From: Aneurinibacillus thermoaerophilus
GTDB lineage: Bacteria > Bacillota > Bacilli > Aneurinibacillales > Aneurinibacillaceae
Direction: 5' to 3'
NCBI RefSeq assembly: GCF_900099925.1
Contig: NZ_FNDE01000002.1
Location: 124,001-188,000 of the forward strand
DNA: 64,000 nt
Below the pieces are notes generated by a model. The model searched no databases. It had not been told where the DNA came from and saw nothing but the letters and a program-made list of their open reading frames with translations. Below are positions 26,639 to 35,603 of this stretch, in pieces. The position numbers and the translations under genes are program-made. How positions within the stretch are numbered: the stretch's first letter is position 1; each line of letters begins with the position of its first letter.

Positions 26639-27601
26639 ATGGAGCAACTGAAGCAATACGGCATTCATCAGGTTACCGTACCGCTGCCGTTCCGTCTAAA
26701 TCATGTACATTGCTACCTTGCACGTGTTGAGAATAAATGGACGGTTATCGATACGGGATTGAACCGTGAAGAAACGAAGCGGACGTGGCAGGCAGCGTTT
26801 CGTGAATACGGAATCGCGCCTGAAGATGTGGGAAGGATTATTCTTACGCATTATCATCCGGATCATTTTGGGTACGCAGGCGGCTTGCAGAAATGGACAG
26901 GCGCCGACGTTTACATAAGCGAAACTGCTCAAGACCGGGGGCTTTACGTCTGGACCGAAGAAAATTTTGAACGCAATGAACAATTTTATCTTGCCGCCGG
27001 AATGCCGGAGGAGTTGGTTCGTAAGCTCAGAGAAAATGACGATGCGTTTTACGGATTAGTTCGCCCGTTTCCTGAACAAACACAAATCATTCATGAGGGC
27101 GATACATACCGTATTGGAGAGCTTACATATGAAGCGATTCATACGCCCGGCCATGCGGAAGGACATATGTGTTTTTATAACAAAGAAGAAAAAGTATTGC
27201 TGGCAGGTGATCATCTGCTGAAGAAAATTACGCCTAATATATCTTACCATGGCTATGGAGACCCGAATCCGCTACGCACCTATCTTGCCTCGCTTGAAAA
27301 AATCAAGACATTGGAGATTTCACTTGTGGTGCCGGGGCACGGTCCTGTATTTACGGATGCGCAGGAAAGAATTGAAGAATTATTGCGCCATCATGAAGAA
27401 CGGCTGGCCTTCGTGCTGGAACAAGTTCGGGGTGAAATGACGGCTTATCAGGTTTCGCAACAATTGTTTTCCCGTGTTCTGACCGTGCATGAGCAACGGT
27501 TTGCTATTGGTGAAACCATCGCCCACCTTTCGTATCTGGAGGAAAAAGGGGAATTGGAGCTGTGCCGCGATACAACTCCGTACGTGTATAAAAGGAGATA
27601 A
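26639..27601 (+). CDS. MBL-fold metallo-hydrolase
   Basis: Metallo-beta-lactamase-fold hydrolase, 320 residues. The dinuclear zinc motif is seen as ILTHYHPDHFGYAGG (HxHxDH variant with Tyr-His), with further ligands in HTPGHAEGHM, LLAGDHLLKKITPN and VPGHGPVF. A C-terminal winged-helix-like extension (EERLAFVLEQVRGEMTAYQV to the end) is common in YflN/lactonase-like members. Substrate unknown. AAAGGAAG precedes the ATG. A 14-bp terminator stem follows. Confidence 0.86.
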   Translation: MEQLKQYGIHQVTVPLPFRLNHVHCYLARVENKWTVIDTGLNREETKRTWQAAFREYGIAPEDVGRIILTHYHPDHFGYAGGLQKWTGADVYISETAQDRGLYVWTEENFERNEQFYLAAGMPEELVRKLRENDDAFYGLVRPFPEQTQIIHEGDTYRIGELTYEAIHTPGHAEGHMCFYNKEEKVLLAGDHLLKKITPNISYHGYGDPNPLRTYLASLEKIKTLEISLVVPGHGPVFTDAQERIEELLRHHEERLAFVLEQVRGEMTAYQVSQQLFSRVLTVHEQRFAIGETIAHLSYLEEKGELELCRDTTPYVYKRR

Positions 27602-27603
27602 GC

Positions 27604-27643
27604 AAAGGAAAAACTCGCGGGCTCTGCCTGCGAGTTTTTCCTT
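27604..27643 (+). terminator. Terminator after the MBL hydrolase gene
   Basis: The arms AAGGAAAAACTCGC and GCGAGTTTTTCCTT form a 14-bp stem. The A- and T-rich stem base allows bidirectional termination. Confidence 0.88.
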
Positions 27644-27700
27644 CTAACTTGCTTGCAAAAATATGATTGGTAAATCATTGGCCTGAATGTACAAAAAGAG

Positions 27701-27724
27701 AAAAAACCCGGGAAGACCCGGGAT
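27701..27724 (-). terminator. Terminator of pckA
   Basis: CCCGGG-AAGA-CCCGGG is followed on the minus strand by six T. It lies 22 bases beyond the pckA stop. Confidence 0.85.
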
Positions 27725-27746
27725 ATTAGTCAGCATATAAAAGAAT

Positions 27747-29327
27747 TTATTCCGCTTTCGGTGCGGCATTTTTGATGCTTTCCGGCATATCGGCGAACTT
27801 CTCGAAGTTTTTAATGAACAGATCGGCAAGTTTCTTTGCCTGCGCATCATATGCTTCTTTATCTGTCCATGTGTTGCGAGGATTGAGAATTTCGGATGGT
27901 ACGCCTGGGCAGTTCTTCGGCATAAGAACGCCGAATACCGGATGGCTTACGAATTCCTCTTTATCCAGTTCACCGTTCAGCGCGGCGGTTATCATCGCGC
28001 GGGTATATGGTAAATTCATGCGTTTGCCGACACCGTACGGTCCGCCGGACCAACCAGTGTTTACAAGATATACTTTCGCCTTATGCTTGTCGATCTTTTC
28101 ACCCAGCATTTCTGCGTATACGCGAGGCGGGAGCGGAAGAAATGGGGCACCAAAGCAGGTAGAGAACGTCGCTTCCGGCTCGGTTACGCCGCGTTCTGTT
28201 CCAGCAAGCTTGCTAGTGTAGCCAGACAAGAAATGGAACATTGCCTGTTCTTTTGTTAATTTTGCGATGGGCGGCAGCACGCCGAACGCGTCCGCAGTCA
28301 GGAAGATAATAACGTTCGGATGCCCGGCCACGCTCGGAATTAGAGCGTTCGGAATATAATGCAGCGGATAAGCCGCACGTGTATTTTCCGTCAGGCTGTT
28401 GTCATTATAATCAGCTTCGTGCGTTTTTTCATTGATTACAACATTTTCAAGTACAGAACCGAATTTAATTGCATTGAAAATTTCAGGTTCTTTTTCAGCG
28501 GATAGGTTAATGCATTTTGCGTAGCAGCCGCCTTCGATGTTGAATACGCCGTCATCTGACCAGCCATGTTCGTCATCCCCGATTAGTTTACGATCCGGAT
28601 CAGCGGACAGCGTCGTTTTGCCTGTACCGGAAAGACCAAAGAATAGCGCCACATCCCCGTCTTTTCCCATATTGGCAGAGCAGTGCATAGAAAGCACGCC
28701 TTTTTGCGGTAACAGGTAGTTCATAACGGAGAAGATGGATTTCTTCATTTCGCCTGCGTAACGCGTGCCGCCGATAAGTACGATTTTTTTCGCAAAGTTA
28801 ATAATGATGAACGTTTCAGAGTTCGTGCCATGAATTTTTGGATCAGCTTCAAATGTTGGGGCGCTGATTACTGTGAATTCAGGTGTGTGAGTTTTCAGCT
28901 CTTCTTCCGTCGGACGAATAAAGAGCTGGTGCGCGAACAGGTTATGCCATGCAAATTCGTTTACCACGCGGATTGGCAGACGGTAGCGTTTATCGGCGCC
29001 GGCGAAACCGTCAAAGACGAGCAATTCTTTTCCGTACAGGTAGTTGATAACGTCTTGGTATAGTTTATCGAACTTTTCTTCGGAAATTGGCTGATTTACG
29101 GTACCCCATGCGATTTTATCATGTACGGAAGGTTCGTCTACAATAAATTTGTCTTTCGGGGAACGACCTGTATATTTTCCGGTTTTAGCAGTGAGCGCAC
29201 CTGTGGAGGTCAGTTGGCTGCGTTTGCGTAGAACAGCCATTTCAACAAGCTGTGCTACGGATAAATTAAAATGTACATTCTCTCCGTTGAGAATATCCTT
29301 CAACTCTTTGTTTGTTTGTGTTTCCAT
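27747..29327 (-). CDS. pckA: Phosphoenolpyruvate carboxykinase (ATP)
   Basis: Gluconeogenic enzyme converting oxaloacetate and ATP to phosphoenolpyruvate. With ATG 29327 it has 526 residues, like B. subtilis PckA. An upstream in-frame ATG seven codons earlier is less likely because GGATAGGG lies just ahead of 29327. The kinase-1a loop [11 protein letters not shown], the substrate-site segments TGRSPKDKF and [13 protein letters not shown], and [10 protein letters not shown] are present. It is monocistronic and divergent from the gene at 29703. Confidence 0.96.
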   Translation of the reverse strand: METQTNKELKDILNGENVHFNLSVAQLVEMAVLRKRSQLTSTGALTAKTGKYTGRSPKDKFIVDEPSVHDKIAWGTVNQPISEEKFDKLYQDVINYLYGKELLVFDGFAGADKRYRLPIRVVNEFAWHNLFAHQLFIRPTEEELKTHTPEFTVISAPTFEADPKIHGTNSETFIIINFAKKIVLIGGTRYAGEMKKSIFSVMNYLLPQKGVLSMHCSANMGKDGDVALFFGLSGTGKTTLSADPDRKLIGDDEHGWSDDGVFNIEGGCYAKCINLSAEKEPEIFNAIKFGSVLENVVINEKTHEADYNDNSLTENTRAAYPLHYIPNALIPSVAGHPNVIIFLTADAFGVLPPIAKLTKEQAMFHFLSGYTSKLAGTERGVTEPEATFSTCFGAPFLPLPPRVYAEMLGEKIDKHKAKVYLVNTGWSGGPYGVGKRMNLPYTRAMITAALNGELDKEEFVSHPVFGVLMPKNCPGVPSEILNPRNTWTDKEAYDAQAKKLADLFIKNFEKFADMPESIKNAAPKAE

Positions 29328-29556
29328 TTTCCCTATCCTTTCCTGCATTCTTTCATTATTATCGAAAGATTAGTATGTCACTTATACAGTTATTAGTATG
29401 TCTTAATAATAGTATGCTTTCCTCCATTGTGCAACCTTTCCGCGAAAAATTCCTAAGAAGTTGCTGGTTTTTAAAAGGAATATTAAAGAAATGTTAAGAT
29501 AAAGCGGTCATTCAGAAGAAATGTTCTAAATTCGATGAAATATTACAAAAAATGAC

Positions 29557-29588
29557 CGGATGTTTCATTTTTCATCCGCTTTTTTTTA
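29557..29588 (+). terminator. Orphan terminator-like hairpin between divergent genes
   Basis: CGGATG and CATCCG arms are followed by nine T on the plus strand, about 115 bases before the gene at 29703. No plus-strand gene precedes it, because pckA is divergent. It could end a short RNA or act as an attenuator. The rest of 29349-29702 is AT-rich and shows no other recognised element. Confidence 0.5.
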
Positions 29589-29702
29589 TGATAAGATAAC
29601 TTTACAATTAAATATTCGTTGCAATGCCACCACGAAGTTAACTTCTCGCATGATTTGTAGCCCTATTTCTTGTAAGTGTATAACAAGAAGGAGGATGGAA
29701 GA

Positions 29703-30062
29703 GTGCTGAGAAATAAGGAACTGTCAGGTGTTTCGAAGCCGTTGAGTCTGGTGGAAGAAATTTTAACAAAACAGGGGTTCCAGCGCAAGGGAAGCAAGGA
29801 AGAGCCGGTGTTTCGGATTCATATGCGGGATGCCTCGACCAATAAAATATACGCGCTGGAGATTCCTTTTAAAGAAGAAGGAACCAGTTCCGAACGTATT
29901 GCCCGTTTTGGTGAACCGTATATTGCTGTAAGTTCGTCTTCGGCTATGCACAATGGAGGGATTGATGATATTCCGCTCTCCATCTCCTGGGCTGCGGAAA
30001 GCAAATTGGCGGAGGTGGCTGATTATTTAGCGACGGCATACCGTTCCAATCATGCAGGATAA
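29703..30062 (+). CDS. Hypothetical protein, 119 aa
   Basis: GTG 29703 sits behind AAGGAGGATGGAAGA. The protein is soluble, with alternating charged and hydrophobic strands (KPLSLVEEILTKQGFQRKG, FRIHMRDASTNKIYALEIPF, RFGEPYIAVSSS) and a C-terminal helix LAEVADYLATAY. I do not recognise a family. The codon pattern is like its neighbours and a terminator follows, so it looks real. Confidence 0.65.
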   Translation: MLRNKELSGVSKPLSLVEEILTKQGFQRKGSKEEPVFRIHMRDASTNKIYALEIPFKEEGTSSERIARFGEPYIAVSSSSAMHNGGIDDIPLSISWAAESKLAEVADYLATAYRSNHAG

Positions 30063-30082
30063 CTGTAAGTGACAGATATATC

Positions 30083-30114
30083 AAAACCTCTCCCGCAGTG
30101 GAGAGGTTTTTTAT
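30083..30114 (+). terminator. Terminator after the 29703 gene
   Basis: AAAACCTCTC and GAGAGGTTTT arms with a 10-base loop, then TTATTT. The following 180 bases to the hydrolase gene hold nothing recognised. Confidence 0.83.
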
Positions 30115-30297
30115 TTACCAATTGTTGGAGAGGAAAAATTTGTGAAAGGTTTACCTGCAATGATATAAAGCTGTCATTTGGCTTTTCGGAGGAAAAAGGG
30201 CGAGAGGCAACGCCCGGGAGTTTTTCTAACATAGAGTGAGGAATTGGCTTCCTCGTCCGTAGAATGATAATGGAAAGACGGTGGAGGATAAAAACGG

Positions 30298-31086
30298 ATG
30301 AAGGTTTATCATGAGGCTTGGCCTGTCGAAGAAGAAAGAGGCAGCGTTGTGATTATCCACGGTGCAGGAGAATATTTTGGACGTTACCATTGGGTGGCGG
30401 AAAAATTAAATGAAGCTGGCTATTCAGTATTTGGCGGGGATTTACCGGGATTAGGCCGTTCAGAGGGACGCAGGGGTCACATTGACACCTTTGACGAATA
30501 TTTGGCGGCTGTTGATGATTGGCTTGCAGCGGCTCATGACAGAAAGCGTCCTGTGTTTTTGCTCGGACACAGCATGGGAGGGCTTATTGTAGTGAGGTAT
30601 GTAGAAGACAGAAGGCCGGATGTGGATGGGCTCGTTCTTTCTTCTCCTTGCCTTGGAATTGCACGTAAGATTCCCCCGGTTTTGGAACGTTTTGCTTCGC
30701 TTTTAAATAAGGTAGCGCCCGGCGTTCGGCTTTCCACAGGAATTAAAGCGGAAGCGATTAGTCGGGATGAAGCTGTAACGATGAAATACGTAAATGATCC
30801 GTTCATCACGATGAAAGTGAGCGTACGCTGGTATAAAGAACTGAAAAAAGCGGTTCGGCTTGCTCATGAAGAAATAGACGCGTATCCCAATATTCCTACG
30901 CTTGTGATGCAGGCAGGGGCCGATCAGATTGTTCGTCCTTCCGCTACGAGGGAGTGGGTAAGAAAGTTGCCTGTTGATGCAAAGAAATACATAGAGTGGC
31001 CGGAGTGTTACCATGAGATTTTCAATGAACCGGAGAGAGAAGAAGTGGTAGCGGCTATGCTTGAATGGATGAAAATTATAGCGTAG
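30298..31086 (+). CDS. Alpha/beta hydrolase, monoacylglycerol lipase-like
   Basis: Serine hydrolase of the Hydrolase_4/lysophospholipase class, 262 residues, no signal peptide. The nucleophile elbow GHSMGG is at about residue 91, the oxyanion region is VVIIHGAGEYFGRY, the acid is in VMQAGADQIV, and the His is in WPECYHEIFNE. These match bacterial monoacylglycerol lipases such as the Geobacillus enzyme family. The ATG has AGGATAAAAACGG upstream. It is monocistronic. Confidence 0.88.
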   Translation: MKVYHEAWPVEEERGSVVIIHGAGEYFGRYHWVAEKLNEAGYSVFGGDLPGLGRSEGRRGHIDTFDEYLAAVDDWLAAAHDRKRPVFLLGHSMGGLIVVRYVEDRRPDVDGLVLSSPCLGIARKIPPVLERFASLLNKVAPGVRLSTGIKAEAISRDEAVTMKYVNDPFITMKVSVRWYKELKKAVRLAHEEIDAYPNIPTLVMQAGADQIVRPSATREWVRKLPVDAKKYIEWPECYHEIFNEPEREEVVAAMLEWMKIIA

Positions 31087-31269
31087 GCGTAAGTAGTGGG
31101 AGTGTTCAATATAGTAGAGAGGAACGATGACAGAAAAAATATTGCGAAGAAAGGACTTGCATAATTTACTAAACTTTATTATCGTTGTTTTAGCTATAGG
31201 CAAAAAAAGAAACTTTTCTTTTTGCCAAAGCGTCAAAAAATAGACTACTAGTTTAGGAGAAAGCTGGAG

Positions 31270-32757
31270 GTGCGAGATTCCTATATGTCGCAGGAACTAT
31301 CTCGCAAAGCGAGTAAAAGCAAAGAAAAAGCTCGCAAAGCGAAACGGAAGCGAAAGTGGTTGACTATTTTTACTATTATATTATTTATTATGGGCGGCTC
31401 GGCGACCGCCGCGTATTTGAAGTTTCAAAGCTTTATACATAATATTCAGGATAAAGCCGAGCTGTCGACGAAAGAGGCTGGTGTGGCCAAAGCAGAAACG
31501 ATTTATGAAGCGGATAAGCCGATGTCAATTGTGCTGCTCGGCAAAGACTCACGCGGAGAAAATGAGGAGTACGGAGGCGGTCTGACAGATGTTATGATTT
31601 TGATGACGCTGAATCCGGAAACGAAGAAAATCACAATGCTTTCTATTCCGCGTGATACACGGGTTGTTATTCCGGGAGAAACGCTTGATCATAAGATTAA
31701 CTTCGTATATAAGCGTGGCGAGATGATGCGTGAAGAAGCGGAACAAAAAAAGGAAGAGCCAGAAGAGACCGGGGTTTCACTGGTAAAAAAAACGCTTGAG
31801 AGTATCTATGGTATTCCGGTTAATAATTATGTGCTTATCGACTTCGAAGGATTTAGAAAAGGGATTGACGCGCTTGGTGGCATTGAGGTCAATGTGGATC
31901 GCAGGCTTGTATATCACGACCCGACGGACGGGACGAGCATTGATTTAAATCCCGGATTGCAAACATTAAATGGGAAGCAGGCGCTTGACTTTGTACGTCA
32001 TCGCCACGATGATCGCGGCCTGAAATATTATTCAACCGATTATGAGCGAAATGATCGACAGGTGGCTGTTATCCAGGCGGCAATGGAAAAGATGAAGTCG
32101 TTTTCAGGTATCGCGAATTTCTTTAAAGTGTTGGATGCGGTTGGAGAAAATGTAAAGACCGACCTTTCCCTTGAGCAAATGAAGGCACTTGCTATGACAT
32201 TCGGCAAACTTGACGCCTCCAGCATTGTAAAGCTTGAGAATACGGGCGTTGATTGGGATGCTAAAACAAGTCGCACAATTATCCCGCAGGAAACGTTGGA
32301 CAAAAACCGGGTTGCGCTGCAATTGTCCATGGGTATTGATCCTTCTACGGTAACCAGCTATAATGATTCACCGGCTGGCGGAAGAACTCGTTCTAAAAAA
32401 ACGCTTGGTGAAGAAGAGATAAAGAAAACCGCTGCAGAAGGAGAAAAAAAGCCAGCCCATTCGAAGCGAGGCGAAGCCTGGAAAGAAGAGGAGCCCAAGA
32501 AGCAAACAAGAAAGACAAAATCGAGCGAGGAAGAGGATAAGCACAGCAAATCTTCTGAACGCAAGAAAAAATCATCCGATAATGACAGTGAACATAACAA
32601 AGAGAGTAATCGGTTAGACCGGGAAAAGTCGGTAAGTGAAAACGTATCTTCTCATTCTAAAAACGAGCGTCCGGATGCACCGGAGGCCCCGACTCCGCCG
32701 GAGGCTCCTGAGGAGCCTCGTGTTCCAAAGGTTGAGGGAAATAAGGATGAAAAGTAA
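31270..32757 (+). CDS. LytR-CpsA-Psr (LCP) family cell-wall protein with charged tail
   Basis: LCP phosphotransferases attach teichoic acids or other anionic polymers to peptidoglycan. The protein has a basic cytoplasmic N-terminus, one membrane helix (about residues 31-52), an LCP catalytic domain (SIVLLGKDSRGE, MLSIPRDTRV, HKINFVYK, VNVDRRLVYHDP, DFVRHRHDD), then a roughly 125-residue tail very rich in Lys, Glu and Ser and ending in a Pro-rich stretch. I used GTG 31270; ATG 31285 is an alternative. The tail is unusual for the family and may contact the anionic wall. Confidence 0.9.
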   Translation: MRDSYMSQELSRKASKSKEKARKAKRKRKWLTIFTIILFIMGGSATAAYLKFQSFIHNIQDKAELSTKEAGVAKAETIYEADKPMSIVLLGKDSRGENEEYGGGLTDVMILMTLNPETKKITMLSIPRDTRVVIPGETLDHKINFVYKRGEMMREEAEQKKEEPEETGVSLVKKTLESIYGIPVNNYVLIDFEGFRKGIDALGGIEVNVDRRLVYHDPTDGTSIDLNPGLQTLNGKQALDFVRHRHDDRGLKYYSTDYERNDRQVAVIQAAMEKMKSFSGIANFFKVLDAVGENVKTDLSLEQMKALAMTFGKLDASSIVKLENTGVDWDAKTSRTIIPQETLDKNRVALQLSMGIDPSTVTSYNDSPAGGRTRSKKTLGEEEIKKTAAEGEKKPAHSKRGEAWKEEEPKKQTRKTKSSEEEDKHSKSSERKKKSSDNDSEHNKESNRLDREKSVSENVSSHSKNERPDAPEAPTPPEAPEEPRVPKVEGNKDEK

Positions 32758-32796
32758 GCGAAAAAAGAGAGCCAAACTTGGCTCTCTTTTTTCGCT
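32758..32796 (+). terminator. Bidirectional terminator between the LCP gene and typA
   Basis: GCGAAAAAAGAGAGCC pairs with GGCTCTCTTTTTTCGC around a 7-base loop. It serves both convergent genes. Confidence 0.9.
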
Positions 32797-34632
32797 TTAC
32801 ACGTTGACTCCATATTTCGCTTGCTTTGCGGCCTTTTCACGCTCGGATTTTTTCAGATATTTTTTGCGTAAACGGATCGATTGCGGCGTTACCTCACAAT
32901 ATTCATCGTCATTCAGGTATTCCAGCGCCTCTTCCAATGTCATGATGCGCGGCGTTTTCAGTTTTACCGTCTCTTCCTTTGTCGCGGAACGAACATTGGT
33001 GGCGTGCTTCTCTTTACAGATGTTGACCACCAAATCATTGTCGCGGTTGTGTTCACCAACAATCATACCTTCGTAAATCTCCGTTCCTGGATTCACAAAT
33101 AGGGTGCCACGGTCTTCTACGCTCAGCATGCCGTATGTGGTGGCTGTACCATCAATCATAGATACGAGAACACCTGCACGGCGTCCGCCGATACTTCCAG
33201 ATACAACTGGACGGTAACTGTCGAATGAATGGTTCATAATGCCGTATCCACGCGTTTGGGTCAAAAATTCAGTCCGGTAACCAATAAGCCCGCGGGATGG
33301 GATTAGAAATTCCAGGCGTACAGAACCAAAACCATTGTTTACCATATTAATCATTTCTGCTTTGCGCGCGCCGAGAGATTCCATAACAGCTCCTGTATAT
33401 TCCTCTGGAACGTCAATGATAAGACGTTCGGTTGGCTCGCATTTTACGCCGTCGATTTCCCGGATAATGACTTCAGGTTTAGATACTTGAAGCTCATACC
33501 CCTCACGGCGCATATTTTCAATCAGGATGGACAGATGTAATTCCCCACGCCCGGATACAGTAAATTGCTCTGGTGTTACTTCTTCGACGCGCAGGCTAAC
33601 GTCCGTTTCCAGTTCAGCCATCAGACGCTCGCGCAGTTTGCGGGAAGTTACGTGTTTCCCTTCGCGTCCGGCAAATGGGCTATTGTTGACGAGGAACGAC
33701 ATTTGTAGGGTCGGCTCGTCAATTTTTAGCAGCGGTAATGCTTCCGGCTGTTCCGCATCCGCGATTGTTTCTCCGACATTAATATCTTCCACTCCAGCAA
33801 CCGCGATAATATCTCCGGATTTTGCTTCTTCAATTTCAATTCGTTTCAATCCGCTAAATCCGAACAGTTTATTGATGCGTACTTGCTTGATGGAGCCGTC
33901 ACGTTTGATGTGGGCGACCGTATCGCCTTTGCGGATGGTTCCTCTGTGAATGCGCCCAATACCAATTCGGCCAATGTAATCATTGTAGTCAAGCATGGTT
34001 ACCTGGAATTGCAGCGGGGCGTCAGCATCGCCACCAGGACCTGGGATATGCTCTAGGATGGTATCGAACAGAGCTCGTAGATCGCTATCCTGTTTATCCG
34101 GTTCTATGCTTGCGGTTCCGTTAATGCCAGAAGCATAAACAATCGGGAAATCTAATTGTTCTTCTGTAGCGTCCAAGTCGATAAAGAGGTCATACACTTC
34201 GTCGACCACTTCCGCTGGACGTGCATTTTCGCGGTCGATTTTATTAATGACAAGAATGGGTGTTACGTTTTGCTCGAGCGCTTTCTTTAGTACGAAGCGC
34301 GTTTGTGGCATACAACCTTCGAACGCATCCACAACGAGCAGGACACCGTCTACCATTTTCATGATACGCTCCACTTCGCCGCCGAAATCGGCATGTCCGG
34401 GCGTATCCAGAATGTTAATGGTCACGTCTTTATACGTAATCGCGGTATTTTTAGCAAGAATTGTAATTCCGCGTTCCCGTTCTAGATCATTCGAATCCAT
34501 TACCCGCTCTTGCACCTGTTCGTTAGAGCGGAAGGTTCCGGATTGGATCAACATTTTGTCGACCAGTGTCGTTTTTCCGTGGTCGACGTGGGCAATAATC
34601 GCGATGTTGCGAATATCGTGGCGTATACTCAT
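32797..34632 (-). CDS. typA: Ribosome-associated GTPase TypA/BipA
   Basis: Translational GTPase of the EF-G family that binds the ribosome and aids 50S assembly at low temperature and under stress. ATG 34632 is behind AAGGAGC and gives 611 residues, the normal length. The GTPase motifs are AHVDHGKTT, DTPGHADFGGE and INKIDR; the BipA-specific C-terminal domain with HSFDSYRPV and EEYTGAVMESLG is present. A long leader with a terminator-like hairpin precedes it. Confidence 0.96.
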   Translation of the reverse strand: MSIRHDIRNIAIIAHVDHGKTTLVDKMLIQSGTFRSNEQVQERVMDSNDLERERGITILAKNTAITYKDVTINILDTPGHADFGGEVERIMKMVDGVLLVVDAFEGCMPQTRFVLKKALEQNVTPILVINKIDRENARPAEVVDEVYDLFIDLDATEEQLDFPIVYASGINGTASIEPDKQDSDLRALFDTILEHIPGPGGDADAPLQFQVTMLDYNDYIGRIGIGRIHRGTIRKGDTVAHIKRDGSIKQVRINKLFGFSGLKRIEIEEAKSGDIIAVAGVEDINVGETIADAEQPEALPLLKIDEPTLQMSFLVNNSPFAGREGKHVTSRKLRERLMAELETDVSLRVEEVTPEQFTVSGRGELHLSILIENMRREGYELQVSKPEVIIREIDGVKCEPTERLIIDVPEEYTGAVMESLGARKAEMINMVNNGFGSVRLEFLIPSRGLIGYRTEFLTQTRGYGIMNHSFDSYRPVVSGSIGGRRAGVLVSMIDGTATTYGMLSVEDRGTLFVNPGTEIYEGMIVGEHNRDNDLVVNICKEKHATNVRSATKEETVKLKTPRIMTLEEALEYLNDDEYCEVTPQSIRLRKKYLKKSEREKAAKQAKYGVNV

Positions 34633-34773
34633 ACAGTATGAAAGCTCCTTTCCATATTTCCGCTTGTAGCGGGCAACATGCAGGTTCAATTATACCATGC
34701 ATATTTCGTATTATAAAACGGTACGGTGTTTTCCGCCTACTTCTTTTTTGGATATTAAGGAAGTTTCCCTATC

Positions 34774-34801
34774 AAAAAAAGCCTTCCGGAAGCCGGAAGG
34801 C
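34774..34801 (-). terminator. Terminator-like hairpin in the typA leader
   Basis: On the minus strand GCCTTCCGG-CTT-CCGGAAGGC is followed by TTTTTTT. It lies 142 bases upstream of the typA start and about 120 bases downstream of the proposed promoter, with no minus-strand gene before it, so it would stop transcription inside the typA leader. A second hairpin, ACGAAAC / GTTTCGT, lies further upstream in the leader (about 34846-34872). Confidence 0.65.
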
Positions 34802-34927
34802 AGGGAGGTTAGAGTGTATAATCTGGGGGGTTCACTATATAGCATACGAAACGAAATGGAAAAAGGTTTCGTTTTTTGTCATCATCAAACGCGCTCTCTA
34901 TCCACACTTACATAAAAGGAGTATACT

Positions 34928-34955
34928 GTTATAGGTGTGGAATTAAGAGTGTCAA
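34928..34955 (-). promoter_or_regulatory. Sigma-A-type promoter for typA
   Basis: Minus-strand TTGACA, a 16-base spacer, then TATAAC. This predicts a transcript starting near 34921 and a leader of about 290 bases before typA. Confidence 0.65.
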
Positions 34956-35129
34956 CTGTCCAATTATGACCGTTTTCATTATACAATCGTTTTTAAGTTT
35001 TTAGTGGATGGAAACGAGGGATTTACGCAAAACATGAAAAAGAAATGAACAACAGATTGAAAAGGGAACATGCTCATCTTCGCAGGAAGAAGGCGCTGTT
35101 CTTTCTCATTTGGAAAGGAGAGAGAGTCG

Positions 35130-35573
35130 GTGGATGCTTTTATTATATTAGCAATTATTATTGCGCTCGGTATTTTTTCAAAAAATGCGGCAGTCTGGAT
35201 CGCGTCCGGCGCGCTTATTGTGTTCAGGTTACTTCCGAACGAGCAACTGTTGAACTGGACGAACCAATATGCGGTCAAAATTGGCATCGCCATTCTTACA
35301 ATGGGGGTACTTGCACCAATCGCACTGGGGAAAATTACAATAGCAAACTTGCTTGATACCGTAAAAAGCGGAGCGGGTATTTTGGCGATAATTATAGGGA
35401 TTGGTGTGGCTTATCTTGGCGGAAAGGGAACTGGCCTGCTGGCTGCTCAACCTCAAATTGTAACAGGACTGATGGTTGGGACAATTATTGGTGTTGCGTT
35501 TTTTCGCGGTGTTCCGGTGGGACCGCTTATTGCTGCAGGTATACTGGCCCTGTTTGCGAATTTGCTAAAGTGA
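35130..35573 (+). CDS. DUF441 (YeaL-like) membrane protein
   Basis: A 147-residue integral membrane protein starting at GTG 35130 behind AAAGGAGAGAG. It has four hydrophobic helices with the DUF441 pattern (ILAIIIALGIFSKNAAVWIA, KIGIAILTMGVLAPIALGK, GIGVAYLGGKGTGLL, GTIIGVAFFRGVPVGPLIAAG). Function unknown. It is followed 30 bases later by the radical SAM gene. Confidence 0.86.
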   Translation: MDAFIILAIIIALGIFSKNAAVWIASGALIVFRLLPNEQLLNWTNQYAVKIGIAILTMGVLAPIALGKITIANLLDTVKSGAGILAIIIGIGVAYLGGKGTGLLAAQPQIVTGLMVGTIIGVAFFRGVPVGPLIAAGILALFANLLK

Positions 35574-35603
35574 TTTATACTTTCTGTATGGAGGTTAAGA
35601 GTA

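Noticed and set aside
32636-33076. 146-codon plus-strand frame between the LCP gene and typA
   Set aside because: It runs through the bidirectional terminator and antisense to typA.
34638-34934. 98-codon plus-strand frame upstream of DUF441
   Set aside because: It lies over the typA leader, starts without a ribosome binding site and reads as random sequence.
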